9,578 nucleotides of DNA from contig BEIB01000035.1 of the NCBI GenBank assembly GCA_002898615.1, forward strand, positions 1 to 9,578. Direction: 5' to 3'. The translations under genes and the position numbers were made by a program. Under the pieces are notes generated by a model, which ran no database searches, was not told where the DNA came from, and saw nothing but the letters and a program-made list of their open reading frames with translations. The stretch's first letter is position 1. The number at the start of each line of letters is the position of its first letter. The DNA is from a bacterium HR25 (lineage in GTDB: Bacteria > Chloroflexota > Dehalococcoidia > SM23-28-2 > HRbin24). Shown one piece after another: positions 1-6,035 of this stretch.

Positions 1-2156
1 TGCAGCTCCGAGAGCACCCATCGGTCCAGGAGGCTGGGCTCGCCGGGCCCGGCCGTGGTGGGGTCGAACCCGTCCAGGTTGGCGTAGGTGACGAAGAAGG
101 CGTAAGTGTTCCAGAGGGTCAGCAGGAAGCGCCGCAGCGATTCCCCCACCAGGTTGGCCGAGAAGCGGCGGGGCACCCAGGGGGGCGAGGCGGTGAACAT
201 GTACCAGCGCACGGCGTCCGCACCGTGCGCCTCGATGACCGGCCAGGGCTCCACCACGTTGCCCCGCGACTTGCTCATCTTCTCGCCCTTCTCGTCCAGG
301 ATCAGCTCCAGGCAGAGGCAGTTGCGGTAGCTGATGGAGTCGAAGAGCAGGGTGGAGAGGGCATGCAGGGTATAGAACCAGCCCCGCGTCTGGTCCACCG
401 CCTCGCAGATGTAGTCGGCGGGGAAGGAGCGCTGGAACTGTTCCTGGTTCTCGAAGGGATAGTGCCACTGGCCGTAGGGCATGGCGCCGGAGTCGAACCA
501 GACGTCCATCACCTCGGGCACCCGGCGCATCGTCCCCTGGCAGCGGTGGCAGCGCAGCAGCACCTCGTCCACGTAGGGACGGTGCAGATCGTCCAGGCGC
601 TCCACCGCCTCCCGGTCGATGGCCTCCTCCCGCAGCTCCGCCACCGAGCCGATGCAGCGCCGCTCGCCGCAGCCCTGGCACTCCCAGATGGGCAGAGGGA
701 TGCCCCAGTAGCGCTCGCGGGAGACAGCCCAGTCCACGTTGTTCTGGAGCCAGTTGCCGAAGCGTCCCCACTTGATGTGCTCCGGGTACCACTGGATCTC
801 GGCGTTCAGGGCCACCAGCCGCTCCTTGCGGGCCGTCGTCTTGATGTACCAGGTGGGCTTGGCATAGTAGAGGAGCGGGGTGCCGCAACGCCAGCAGAAG
901 GGGTAGGTGTGGCGTAGCACCTCCCGCCTCAGCAGGAGGCCTCGCTGGGCCAGCTCCTCCATGATGCGCTCGTCGGCCTCCTTCACGAAGAGGCCGGCGA
1001 AGGGCCCACCCGTGAACTCGCCCCGCGTGTCCACCGGCTGCAGGAAGAGGAGCCCCTCCTCCTTCCCCAACTGGAAGTCCTCCCCGCCGAAGGCGGGGGC
1101 GATGTGGACGATCCCCGTCCCGTCCGTGAGGGAGACGAAGTCCGCCGCCACCACCGTGAAGGCCTTCGCCACTCCCTCTACCGAGGACGCCGGGGCCAGC
1201 CTCCCCTCCTGCCCCTGGTCGAACCACAGGGGGGGCGTCCCCCAGGAAGGGGCATCGTACAGCGGCTCGTAGCGGAGGCCCACCAGCTCCCGGCCGCTCA
1301 GCGTGCCCAGCAGCCGGTAGTCGTCCAGGACGGACCCCAGCAGGGCGCTGGCCAGGACCAGCGCCTCCCCCTGGTGCTCCACCAAGGCGTACTCCGCCTC
1401 CGGGTGGACGGCCAGGGCCGTGTTCCCGGGCAGCGTCCAGGGTGTGGTGGTCCAGGCCAGCAGGAAGACCGGCCGCTCCCCGGCCAGGTGGACCAGCTGG
1501 CGGCGGGACTCCTCCCTCAGCCGGAACTTCACCCAGATGGAGGGGTCGGGCGTGTCCTCCCGGTAGCCCTGGGCCACCTCATGGTCCGAGAGGGCGGTGC
1601 CGCAGCGAGGGCAGTGCGGCACGGAGCGGTAATCCTGGTAGACCAGCCCCCGCTCCCACAGCGTCTTCACGATCCACCAGCAGCTCTCGATATACTCGTT
1701 GCGGTAGGTGACGTAGGCGTTCTCCATGTCCAGCCAGAAGGCGATTCGCTCCGTCAGTGCCTCCCACTCCCGCAGGTAGCGCATCACGTTCTCCCGGCAG
1801 CGTCGGTTGAACTCGGCGATGCCGATCCTCTCGATCTCCGCCTTGCTGGTGATGCCGAGCTGCTTCTCCACCTCCAGCTCCGCCGGCAGGCCGTGGGTGT
1901 CCCAGCCGGCGCGCCTGGGCACGCGGTAGCCCTGCATCGTCTTGTAGCGGACGATGACGTCCTTGAAGACGCGGGCCAGAACGTGATGGATGCCAGGGCT
2001 GGCGTTGGCGTAGGGCGGCCCCTCGTAGAAGGTGAACTGGCGCTCTTCCGGCCGCTGCTCTATGCTCTTGCGGAAGATGTCCCGCTCCCGCCAGAAGCGA
2101 AGGATTTCCTGCTCTAGCTCAGGGAAACGGACCCGGCTGGAGACTGGCTGGAACAC
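1..2156 (-). CDS. ileS: Isoleucyl-tRNA synthetase, 3' end beyond window (718 codons seen)
   Basis: This class I aminoacyl-tRNA synthetase charges tRNA-Ile with isoleucine in the cytoplasm. Seen: an N-terminal YEGPPYANASPGIHHVLAR segment at about residues 44-62, GWDTHGLP shortly after, and the CP1 editing-domain motifs TTTPWTLPGNTA (about 230-245) and GTGIVHIAPAFGGEDF (about 345-362). Later come DVWFDSGAMPYGQWH, TRGWFYTLH and the KMSKS loop at residues 626-630. Cysteine pairs (CPRC, CWRC, CQGC, CHRC) also appear. The HIGH signature is altered to G55-I56-H57-H58. The overall style fits the eukaryote-like IleRS2 type. The GTG start at 2156-2154 was chosen because GGAGGG lies 9 nt upstream; a TTG three codons earlier would sit directly against that ribosome binding site. 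The C-terminal anticodon-binding region is outside the window. It has its own candidate promoter and a structured leader. Confidence 0.97.
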   Translation of the reverse strand, partial: MFQPVSSRVRFPELEQEILRFWRERDIFRKSIEQRPEERQFTFYEGPPYANASPGIHHVLARVFKDVIVRYKTMQGYRVPRRAGWDTHGLPAELEVEKQLGITSKAEIERIGIAEFNRRCRENVMRYLREWEALTERIAFWLDMENAYVTYRNEYIESCWWIVKTLWERGLVYQDYRSVPHCPRCGTALSDHEVAQGYREDTPDPSIWVKFRLREESRRQLVHLAGERPVFLLAWTTTPWTLPGNTALAVHPEAEYALVEHQGEALVLASALLGSVLDDYRLLGTLSGRELVGLRYEPLYDAPSWGTPPLWFDQGQEGRLAPASSVEGVAKAFTVVAADFVSLTDGTGIVHIAPAFGGEDFQLGKEEGLLFLQPVDTRGEFTGGPFAGLFVKEADERIMEELAQRGLLLRREVLRHTYPFCWRCGTPLLYYAKPTWYIKTTARKERLVALNAEIQWYPEHIKWGRFGNWLQNNVDWAVSRERYWGIPLPIWECQGCGERRCIGSVAELREEAIDREAVERLDDLHRPYVDEVLLRCHRCQGTMRRVPEVMDVWFDSGAMPYGQWHYPFENQEQFQRSFPADYICEAVDQTRGWFYTLHALSTLLFDSISYRNCLCLELILDEKGEKMSKSRGNVVEPWPVIEAHGADAVRWYMFTASPPWVPRRFSANLVGESLRRFLLTLWNTYAFFVTYANLDGFDPTTAGPGEPSLLDRWVLSEL

Positions 2157-2181
2157 GGCCCTCAACCCTCCAAGTGGAGCA

Positions 2182-2243
2182 TCCCCGCCTCTTACGCCGT
2201 AAGGCCCGTCCTGGTAGAGGACGGGCCTCCTGTCCGGCGGGGA
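2182..2243 (-). promoter_or_regulatory. Structured ileS leader: closed multi-helix RNA element
   Basis: Read as minus-strand RNA, an 8-bp outer stem (2243-2236 with 2189-2182, TCCCCGCC/GGCGGGGA) encloses two adjacent hairpins. The first is a perfect 10-11 bp stem, GGCCCGTCCT with AGGACGGGCC (2227-2218 with 2212-2203), with a 5-nt loop. The second is a short CTTAC/GTAAG hairpin at 2203-2191. The ileS ribosome binding site (2171-2166) and start follow directly, and a further small CTCC/GGAG hairpin (2180-2169) can occlude the ribosome binding site. No T-run follows, so a translational rather than terminator mechanism is more likely. I could not find the conserved T-box sequence (AGGGTGG-type) that would make this a classical tRNA-sensing leader. 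Confidence 0.5.
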
Positions 2244-2264
2244 AAAACGAGACCGTCACTCCCC

Positions 2265-2294
2265 AGTGTAGCCATCACCCGTCCGAAGCGTCAA
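2265..2294 (-). promoter_or_regulatory. Candidate sigma70-type promoter of ileS
   Basis: On the minus strand TTGACG (2294-2289) is followed after 18 bp by TACACT (2270-2265). These match the consensus hexamers at 5 of 6 and 4 of 6 positions. It lies just past the stop codon of the upstream 103-residue gene and predicts a transcript start near 2258, giving a leader of about 100 nt. No start site has been measured. Confidence 0.5.
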
Positions 2295-2301
2295 ACGGCC
2301 G

Positions 2302-2613
2302 TCAGCGCCATCGGTGGACCGCCTCGCGGAAGCGGGCCCGTAGCTCCGCCCTCTGTTCCTCGTCCAGCAGATCGCCGAAGAAGGCGAGCCGCTCCTCCAG
2401 GTAGGCCAGGGCGGAGGCCCGATCCGTCACATCGTCGCAGGCGACCGCCTCCCGCAGCAGGCCCTCCGCCAGGCGGGACAGCTCTCCCCGGACAAGGCGG
2501 CGCAGCCGCTCCCTGGCCGCCTCGCCCTGGCCAGGGCCTGCCCGCTCCTCCGCCAGCCCCCACCGTCCCAGGAGCCGCGCCAACTGGGCCATCGCCTCTT
2601 CCTGCATCGCCAT
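2302..2613 (-). CDS. Small helical protein of unknown function (103 residues)
   Basis: I do not recognise this family. The codons use G or C at the third position almost throughout, like the neighbours, and the product is a believable soluble alpha-helical protein rich in Arg, Glu, Leu and Ala. It has no signal peptide or membrane segment and a single Cys in the middle (REAVACDDVTDRAS). The C-terminal part LDEEQRAELRARFREAV has the look of a helical hairpin. The first ATG (2613) has no clear ribosome binding site. The third Met (2592-2590, MAQLARLL) is preceded by GGAAG five bases upstream and may be the true start, giving 96 residues. It ends just before the ileS promoter, so it could also be read through into ileS. 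Its start lies against the rpsT promoter, facing away. Confidence 0.72.
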   Translation of the reverse strand: MAMQEEAMAQLARLLGRWGLAEERAGPGQGEAARERLRRLVRGELSRLAEGLLREAVACDDVTDRASALAYLEERLAFFGDLLDEEQRAELRARFREAVHRWR

Positions 2614-2616
2614 GGG

Positions 2617-2645
2617 TAGACACTCAGGGTCTCAGACCGTATGAT
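2617..2645 (+). promoter_or_regulatory. Candidate promoter of rpsT with a symmetric -10 element
   Basis: TAGACA (2617-2622), a 17-bp spacer and TATGAT (2640-2645) each match the sigma70 consensus at 5 of 6 positions. A start near 2652 would give a leader of about 23 nt for rpsT. The -10 core TATGATA reads TATCATA on the other strand, so it can also serve as the -10 for the divergent 103-residue gene. No good -35 exists on that side. Confidence 0.6.
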
Positions 2646-2674
2646 AGCCTCTTAGGAAAGAGAGGGGGATACAC

Positions 2675-2956
2675 TTGGCCGTCGATTCCGCAGCCAAGGC
2701 GCACCGTCAGTCCTTAAAACGGCGCCAGCGCAACCGCGCCGTCAAGAGCTTCACCAAGACGATGCTCAAGAAGGCGGAGGAGGCGCTCGCCTCTGGCGAT
2801 GCCCAGGCTGCCCAGGAGGCGGTCCGGGCGGCCATCAGCGCCCTGGACAGGGCCGCCAAAAAAGGAGTCCTCCACCCCAACAACGTCGCCCGCCACAAGT
2901 CCCGGCTGGCCTCCCGCCTCAACGCCCTGACGGGGGCCCGCACCGGCGGCGCCTAG
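2675..2956 (+). CDS. rpsT: 30S ribosomal protein S20
   Basis: S20 binds 16S rRNA early in assembly of the small ribosomal subunit. The 93-residue length is normal. Family marks include the N-terminal SAAKAHRQSLKRRQRNRAVK block, the KTMLKKAEEAL helix, and the C-terminal KKGVLHPNNVARHKSRLASR segment, which matches the usual KKG-hiH-NxxARxKSRL pattern. Translation starts at TTG (2675-2677) after a strong GAGGGGG at 2662-2668, about 6 nt upstream; no ATG or GTG fits. In Escherichia coli S20 also starts with UUG and S20 represses its own translation, so similar feedback is possible here but unproven. The next gene starts 31 bp after the stop with no terminator visible, so co-transcription is likely. 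Confidence 0.97.
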   Translation: MAVDSAAKAHRQSLKRRQRNRAVKSFTKTMLKKAEEALASGDAQAAQEAVRAAISALDRAAKKGVLHPNNVARHKSRLASRLNALTGARTGGA

Positions 2957-2987
2957 CCCTGCGGACGCCAGCCTGTCGAGGCCATCC

Positions 2988-4217
2988 GTGGCCCAGCCCC
3001 TGGACGTGACAGCCCTGCGGGCCCAGCTCCCCGGCCTGGAGGGGTTGGTCTATATGAACACCGGCTGGCAGGGTCCCACCCCGCAGCCCGTCCTCCAGGC
3101 GGTAGCGGAGGCTCTGGCGGAAGAGGCAGCGGCCCCCACGGCACCCCCCGTCATGGAGAGTCGCCTCGCCCTCGTCGCCCGGGCGCGGGAGGCGGTGGCC
3201 GCCCTCATAGGCGCCTCCCCGGAGGAGGTCTCCCTCCAGGAGAACACCACCGCCGGCATCAACCTGGTCCTCTGGGGGCTAGACCTGCGCCCCGGGGACG
3301 AGGTGGTCACCACCTCGGTGGAGCACCCCTCCGTGGCCGTCCCCGTCCTCTACGCCCAGCGACGCCGCGGCATCGTCGTCAGGACGGTCATCCTGGACGC
3401 CTCCCTCTCGCCGCAGGAGGTGCTGGAGCGTTTCGCCGCCCAGATGGGGCCCCGCACCCGCCTCCTGGCCCTCAGCCAGGTCAGCTACCGCACCGGCCAG
3501 CTCCTGCCCATCGCCGAGCTGGCCCGGATGGCCCACGCCGCCGGTGCCCTCATTCTGGTGGACGCCGCCCAGTCGGTAGGGCAGATACCGGTGGACGTCC
3601 GCTCTCTGGACTGCGACTTCTTCTCCTTCCCCGGCCACAAGTGGCTGCTGGGCCCCGCCGGCACCGGCGCCCTCTACGTACGGCGGGACCTCGTCCCCCC
3701 GCTGGAGCCGCCCCTGGTCTCCCACCGCGCCGTCCTGGACTACGACATCGTCGCTGGCCGCCTCGATCCCTGTCGGGACGACATCGCCAAGTTCGAGCTC
3801 ACCACCCGCAGCGTCCCCCTCCTGGCGGGACTGGTGAAGGCCATCGAGCTTTACCTGGGCCTGGGGCCAGAGGCGGTGGCGGAGCGCTGCCGCCGTCTGG
3901 CCGACCTAGCCTCCCGGCTGCTGGCGGGTATACCCCGTCTCCAGCTCCTGAGCCCGGCCCCGGGAGCGGTGCGGTCCGGCCTCGTCTCCTTCCGCGTGGA
4001 GGGGATGGACGCCTGGGGCCTCACGGCCGCCCTCTGGGAGAGGGGGCGGGTGGTGGCCCGCACCCTCCCCGTGGTGGACGGCGTCCGACTCTCCCTCCAT
4101 GCCTTCAACACGGAGGAGGAGGTGGAGAGGACGGCCGCCCTGGTGGAGGAGCTGGTCCGCACCGGCCTCCCCTCATCGGCCTCCTCCCCGGAGCGGGATG
4201 CGATGTCCGAGCTCTAG
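2988..4217 (+). CDS. Class V aminotransferase-fold PLP enzyme lacking the desulfurase cysteine
   Basis: This is a 409-residue fold-type I PLP enzyme of the NifS/CefD-like group. Seen: the N-terminal YMNTGWQGP substrate-side motif (22-30), LQENTTAGINL (83-93) for cofactor phosphate binding, VEHPS with His113 stacking on PLP, VDAAQSVGQ with Asp192, and FPGHKWLLGPAGTGALYV with the likely PLP-binding Lys218. The C-terminal VRLSLHAFNTEEEV carries Arg367, equivalent to the substrate-carboxylate Arg of SufS. The region just before it (about 352-364), where SufS and IscS carry the catalytic Cys, has none. The three cysteines (209, 262, 301) lie elsewhere. A cysteine desulfurase role is therefore unlikely; an epimerase, lyase or aminotransferase is possible, with the substrate unknown. 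The GTG start is preceded by GAGG at a 7-nt spacing. It probably shares the rpsT transcript. Confidence 0.92.
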   Translation: MAQPLDVTALRAQLPGLEGLVYMNTGWQGPTPQPVLQAVAEALAEEAAAPTAPPVMESRLALVARAREAVAALIGASPEEVSLQENTTAGINLVLWGLDLRPGDEVVTTSVEHPSVAVPVLYAQRRRGIVVRTVILDASLSPQEVLERFAAQMGPRTRLLALSQVSYRTGQLLPIAELARMAHAAGALILVDAAQSVGQIPVDVRSLDCDFFSFPGHKWLLGPAGTGALYVRRDLVPPLEPPLVSHRAVLDYDIVAGRLDPCRDDIAKFELTTRSVPLLAGLVKAIELYLGLGPEAVAERCRRLADLASRLLAGIPRLQLLSPAPGAVRSGLVSFRVEGMDAWGLTAALWERGRVVARTLPVVDGVRLSLHAFNTEEEVERTAALVEELVRTGLPSSASSPERDAMSEL

Positions 4218-4223
4218 GGCATA

Positions 4224-4253
4224 TGGACGGCGGCGCCCGCCGGGTGCTATTCT
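4224..4253 (+). promoter_or_regulatory. Weak candidate promoter upstream of the SCP2 gene
   Basis: TGGACG (4224-4229), an 18-bp spacer and TATTCT (4248-4253) match consensus at 4 of 6 positions each. A GC-rich hairpin, CGGCGG-CGC-CCGCCG (4228-4242), fills the spacer. It could instead be a weak 3' structure after the aminotransferase gene, although no T-run follows. Confidence 0.25.
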
Positions 4254-4297
4254 AAGCGCATCCTAGACGAGCAACCGCTAAGCTACGGAGGGACGTC

Positions 4298-4636
4298 ATG
4301 GCCCAGGAACGGCCTCTTCCCACCTCCGTCCGTGAGGCTATGGAGCGTATGCCGGACGCCTTCCATGCCGAGCGTGCGCAGGGGGTAACCGCCGTCATCC
4401 AGTTCAACTTTACGGGGGCCGAGCCCGGCAACTGGACCGTCACCATAGACCAGGGCCAGTGCCGTGTCCAGGAAGGGACGGCGGACAACCCCCAGGTCAC
4501 CATCTATACCCCTTCCGAGGTCTGGCTGAAGATCGTGCGGCGAGAGATGGACGGCGCCTCGGCCTTCATGAGCGGCCAGCTCACCTTCAGCGGCGACCTG
4601 AACGTCCTGATGCGGCTTCAGGACTGGTTCGGCTAG
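4298..4636 (+). CDS. SCP2 sterol-binding-domain protein
   Basis: This is a stand-alone SCP2-like domain of 112 residues, the usual length for the bacterial single-domain form. Such domains form a hydrophobic tunnel that binds lipids or other apolar ligands in the cytoplasm; the bacterial ligand is mostly unknown. Seen: a short N-terminal helix (VREAMERMPDAF, 11-22), the beta-sheet core with FNFTGAEPGNWTVTIDQG (36-53), then NPQVTIYTPSEVWLKIV (64-80) and the characteristic C-terminal FMSGQLTFSGDLNVLMRLQ stretch (90-108). No signal peptide is present. The ATG has a clear GGAGG 6 nt upstream. It lies 80 bp after the PLP enzyme, in the same direction, and its stop is only 10 bp from the stop of the convergent LCP gene, with no obvious terminator between them. 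Confidence 0.9.
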   Translation: MAQERPLPTSVREAMERMPDAFHAERAQGVTAVIQFNFTGAEPGNWTVTIDQGQCRVQEGTADNPQVTIYTPSEVWLKIVRREMDGASAFMSGQLTFSGDLNVLMRLQDWFG

Positions 4637-4646
4637 GGGGTTCCGT

Positions 4647-6035
4647 CTAGCCGCCGCTGACCAGGGTGCGGGCGTCCGTCCCCAGCAGCACGATGATGTC
4701 GGCCGGGCCGTTCACCGGCGCCGGCGCCTGCGCGGGGTCGCTCACCACACGGTCGCCGGAGAGGCCGAGCCATTCCGCCAGCTTGCGGGCCGTGTACTGC
4801 TTGCCCCCCAGGTTGTAGATGACCGTCCGCGCCACGCCGCTGTTGGGGCTGAGGGCCGTGGAGACCCGGTCCTCGGGCAGCCCCTTCCCCATCAGCAGCC
4901 CTGACACCTGGGTGGCCAGACCCGGTATGCCCGCCCCGTTCTGCACCTCGATGCGGGCCGCCTCCGCCTCCACCTGCCCGTCCAGGAAGAGGCGGGCCAC
5001 TATCTGCTGCACCTTCTCCTCATCCCAGCCCAACACTGAGGCGCCGTCGTCAGTGACGAAGCTGTAGACGGCGTCCCTCAGGGAGAGCATACGCACTCGC
5101 TCCAGAGGGATCTCCCTCGCCTTCAGGGCCAGCCCCAGCGCCCGGGCGGCGCTCACGTCCGTCTTCACCGAGTTGTTGAACTGGTCGTACAGGGACTTGA
5201 CGCGGCTGGGGTTGGTGAGGATGCCCAGGCTCGTCGCCTTCTGGAAGATGGCCAGCATCACCTGTTGCTGCCGCTCGATGCGGCGCAGGTCGTCGGAACC
5301 GTAACGGATGCGGGCGTAAGCCAGGGCGTGCCAGCCGTCCATCTGCTGGGGGCCCGGCTCGAACTCCACGAACTGATAGGGACAGCGGTTGCAATCGTTA
5401 TAGGCCGGGTCGTACACGTACTCCGGCACATCCACCTCTATGCCACCGAGGGTGTCTACGATCTCCACGAAGTTCTGGAAGTCCAGAATCACATAGTGGT
5501 CTATATTGATGCCGAAGTTGTGTTTGATGGTGTCCTTGATGAGGGCGATGCCTCCGCCCGGGTAGTTAACCACCCCGGCCTCGCCGAACTCGTAGGCCAC
5601 GTTGATGCGTTGAGGGAAGAAGCCGCCGCGTCCGTCCGGTATCTCCACCCAGAGGTCGCGGGGTATGCTCAGCACCCCCGCTGTGTTGCTGTAAGGGTCG
5701 ATGGAGACTATGGCCACCGTATCGGTGCGGGTGGCGGCGTTGGGCGGGTCATCGGGCCGGCGGTCCAGCCCCAGCAGGAGGACGTTGATGCGCTGTTCGA
5801 TGGTGGCCGCCTCCGGCTCGTCGCCGGCGTCCACCCCCGGCAGCATGCCCAGCGGCCCCAGCTTGAGCTGATTGCCGGGGAGGAAGTAGTCGTCCAGGCG
5901 GGAGGCCACGGCCAGCACCCCGTAGAAGGTCAGCATGGCGAAGAGGGCGATGCCGAAGACCACCAGAGGGCTGTAGCGGCTGCCCTCGCCGGCGCTGTTC
6001 CTGCTGGCTGGTCGGCGCGGCGCTGACGTGCTCAT
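4647..6035 (-). CDS. LCP-family cell-wall glycopolymer ligase with LytR_C domain
   Basis: LytR-CpsA-Psr proteins transfer glycopolymers from lipid carriers to peptidoglycan outside the membrane. The 462-residue product has a short cytoplasmic N-terminus (1-20), one membrane helix (about 22-46, SPLVVFGIALFAMLTFYGVL), and an LCP domain (about 82-300). That domain carries LLLGLDRR (87-93), RTDTVAIVSIDP (103-114), LSIPRDLWV (122-130), DTLGGIEVDVPE (194-205) and YARIRYGSDDLRRIERQQQ (240-258), including the conserved Asp and Arg residues of the active site. A C-terminal LytR_C domain follows (about 358-456, starting RIEVQNGAGIPG). An unusual CNRC pair (215, 218) lies in the external domain. The start is the ATG at 6035, whose ATGA overlaps the alr stop. 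A longer in-frame reading to 6164 only re-reads alr sequence in another frame and contains low-complexity Gly/Arg/Pro. Confidence 0.95.
   Translation of the reverse strand: MSTSAPRRPASRNSAGEGSRYSPLVVFGIALFAMLTFYGVLAVASRLDDYFLPGNQLKLGPLGMLPGVDAGDEPEAATIEQRINVLLLGLDRRPDDPPNAATRTDTVAIVSIDPYSNTAGVLSIPRDLWVEIPDGRGGFFPQRINVAYEFGEAGVVNYPGGGIALIKDTIKHNFGINIDHYVILDFQNFVEIVDTLGGIEVDVPEYVYDPAYNDCNRCPYQFVEFEPGPQQMDGWHALAYARIRYGSDDLRRIERQQQVMLAIFQKATSLGILTNPSRVKSLYDQFNNSVKTDVSAARALGLALKAREIPLERVRMLSLRDAVYSFVTDDGASVLGWDEEKVQQIVARLFLDGQVEAEAARIEVQNGAGIPGLATQVSGLLMGKGLPEDRVSTALSPNSGVARTVIYNLGGKQYTARKLAEWLGLSGDRVVSDPAQAPAPVNGPADIIVLLGTDARTLVSGG

Noticed and set aside
225..2117. Long plus-strand open frames (230 and 337 codons) opposite ileS
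   Set aside because: They are antisense to clear IleRS coding sequence. The products are His/Gln/Val/Leu-rich with no domain, as typical for the reverse frame of high-GC genes.
2157..2258. T-box riboswitch in the ileS leader
   Set aside because: The conserved AGGGTGGNACCGCG-type sequence is absent; the nearest stretch, AGGGTTGAGGGCC, agrees only at its first few bases. The structure is reported as unassigned instead.
3641..4255. Plus-strand frame of 204 codons within the PLP enzyme gene
   Set aside because: An out-of-frame shadow rich in Gly, Pro and Arg; the PLP enzyme frame is intact across the whole stretch.
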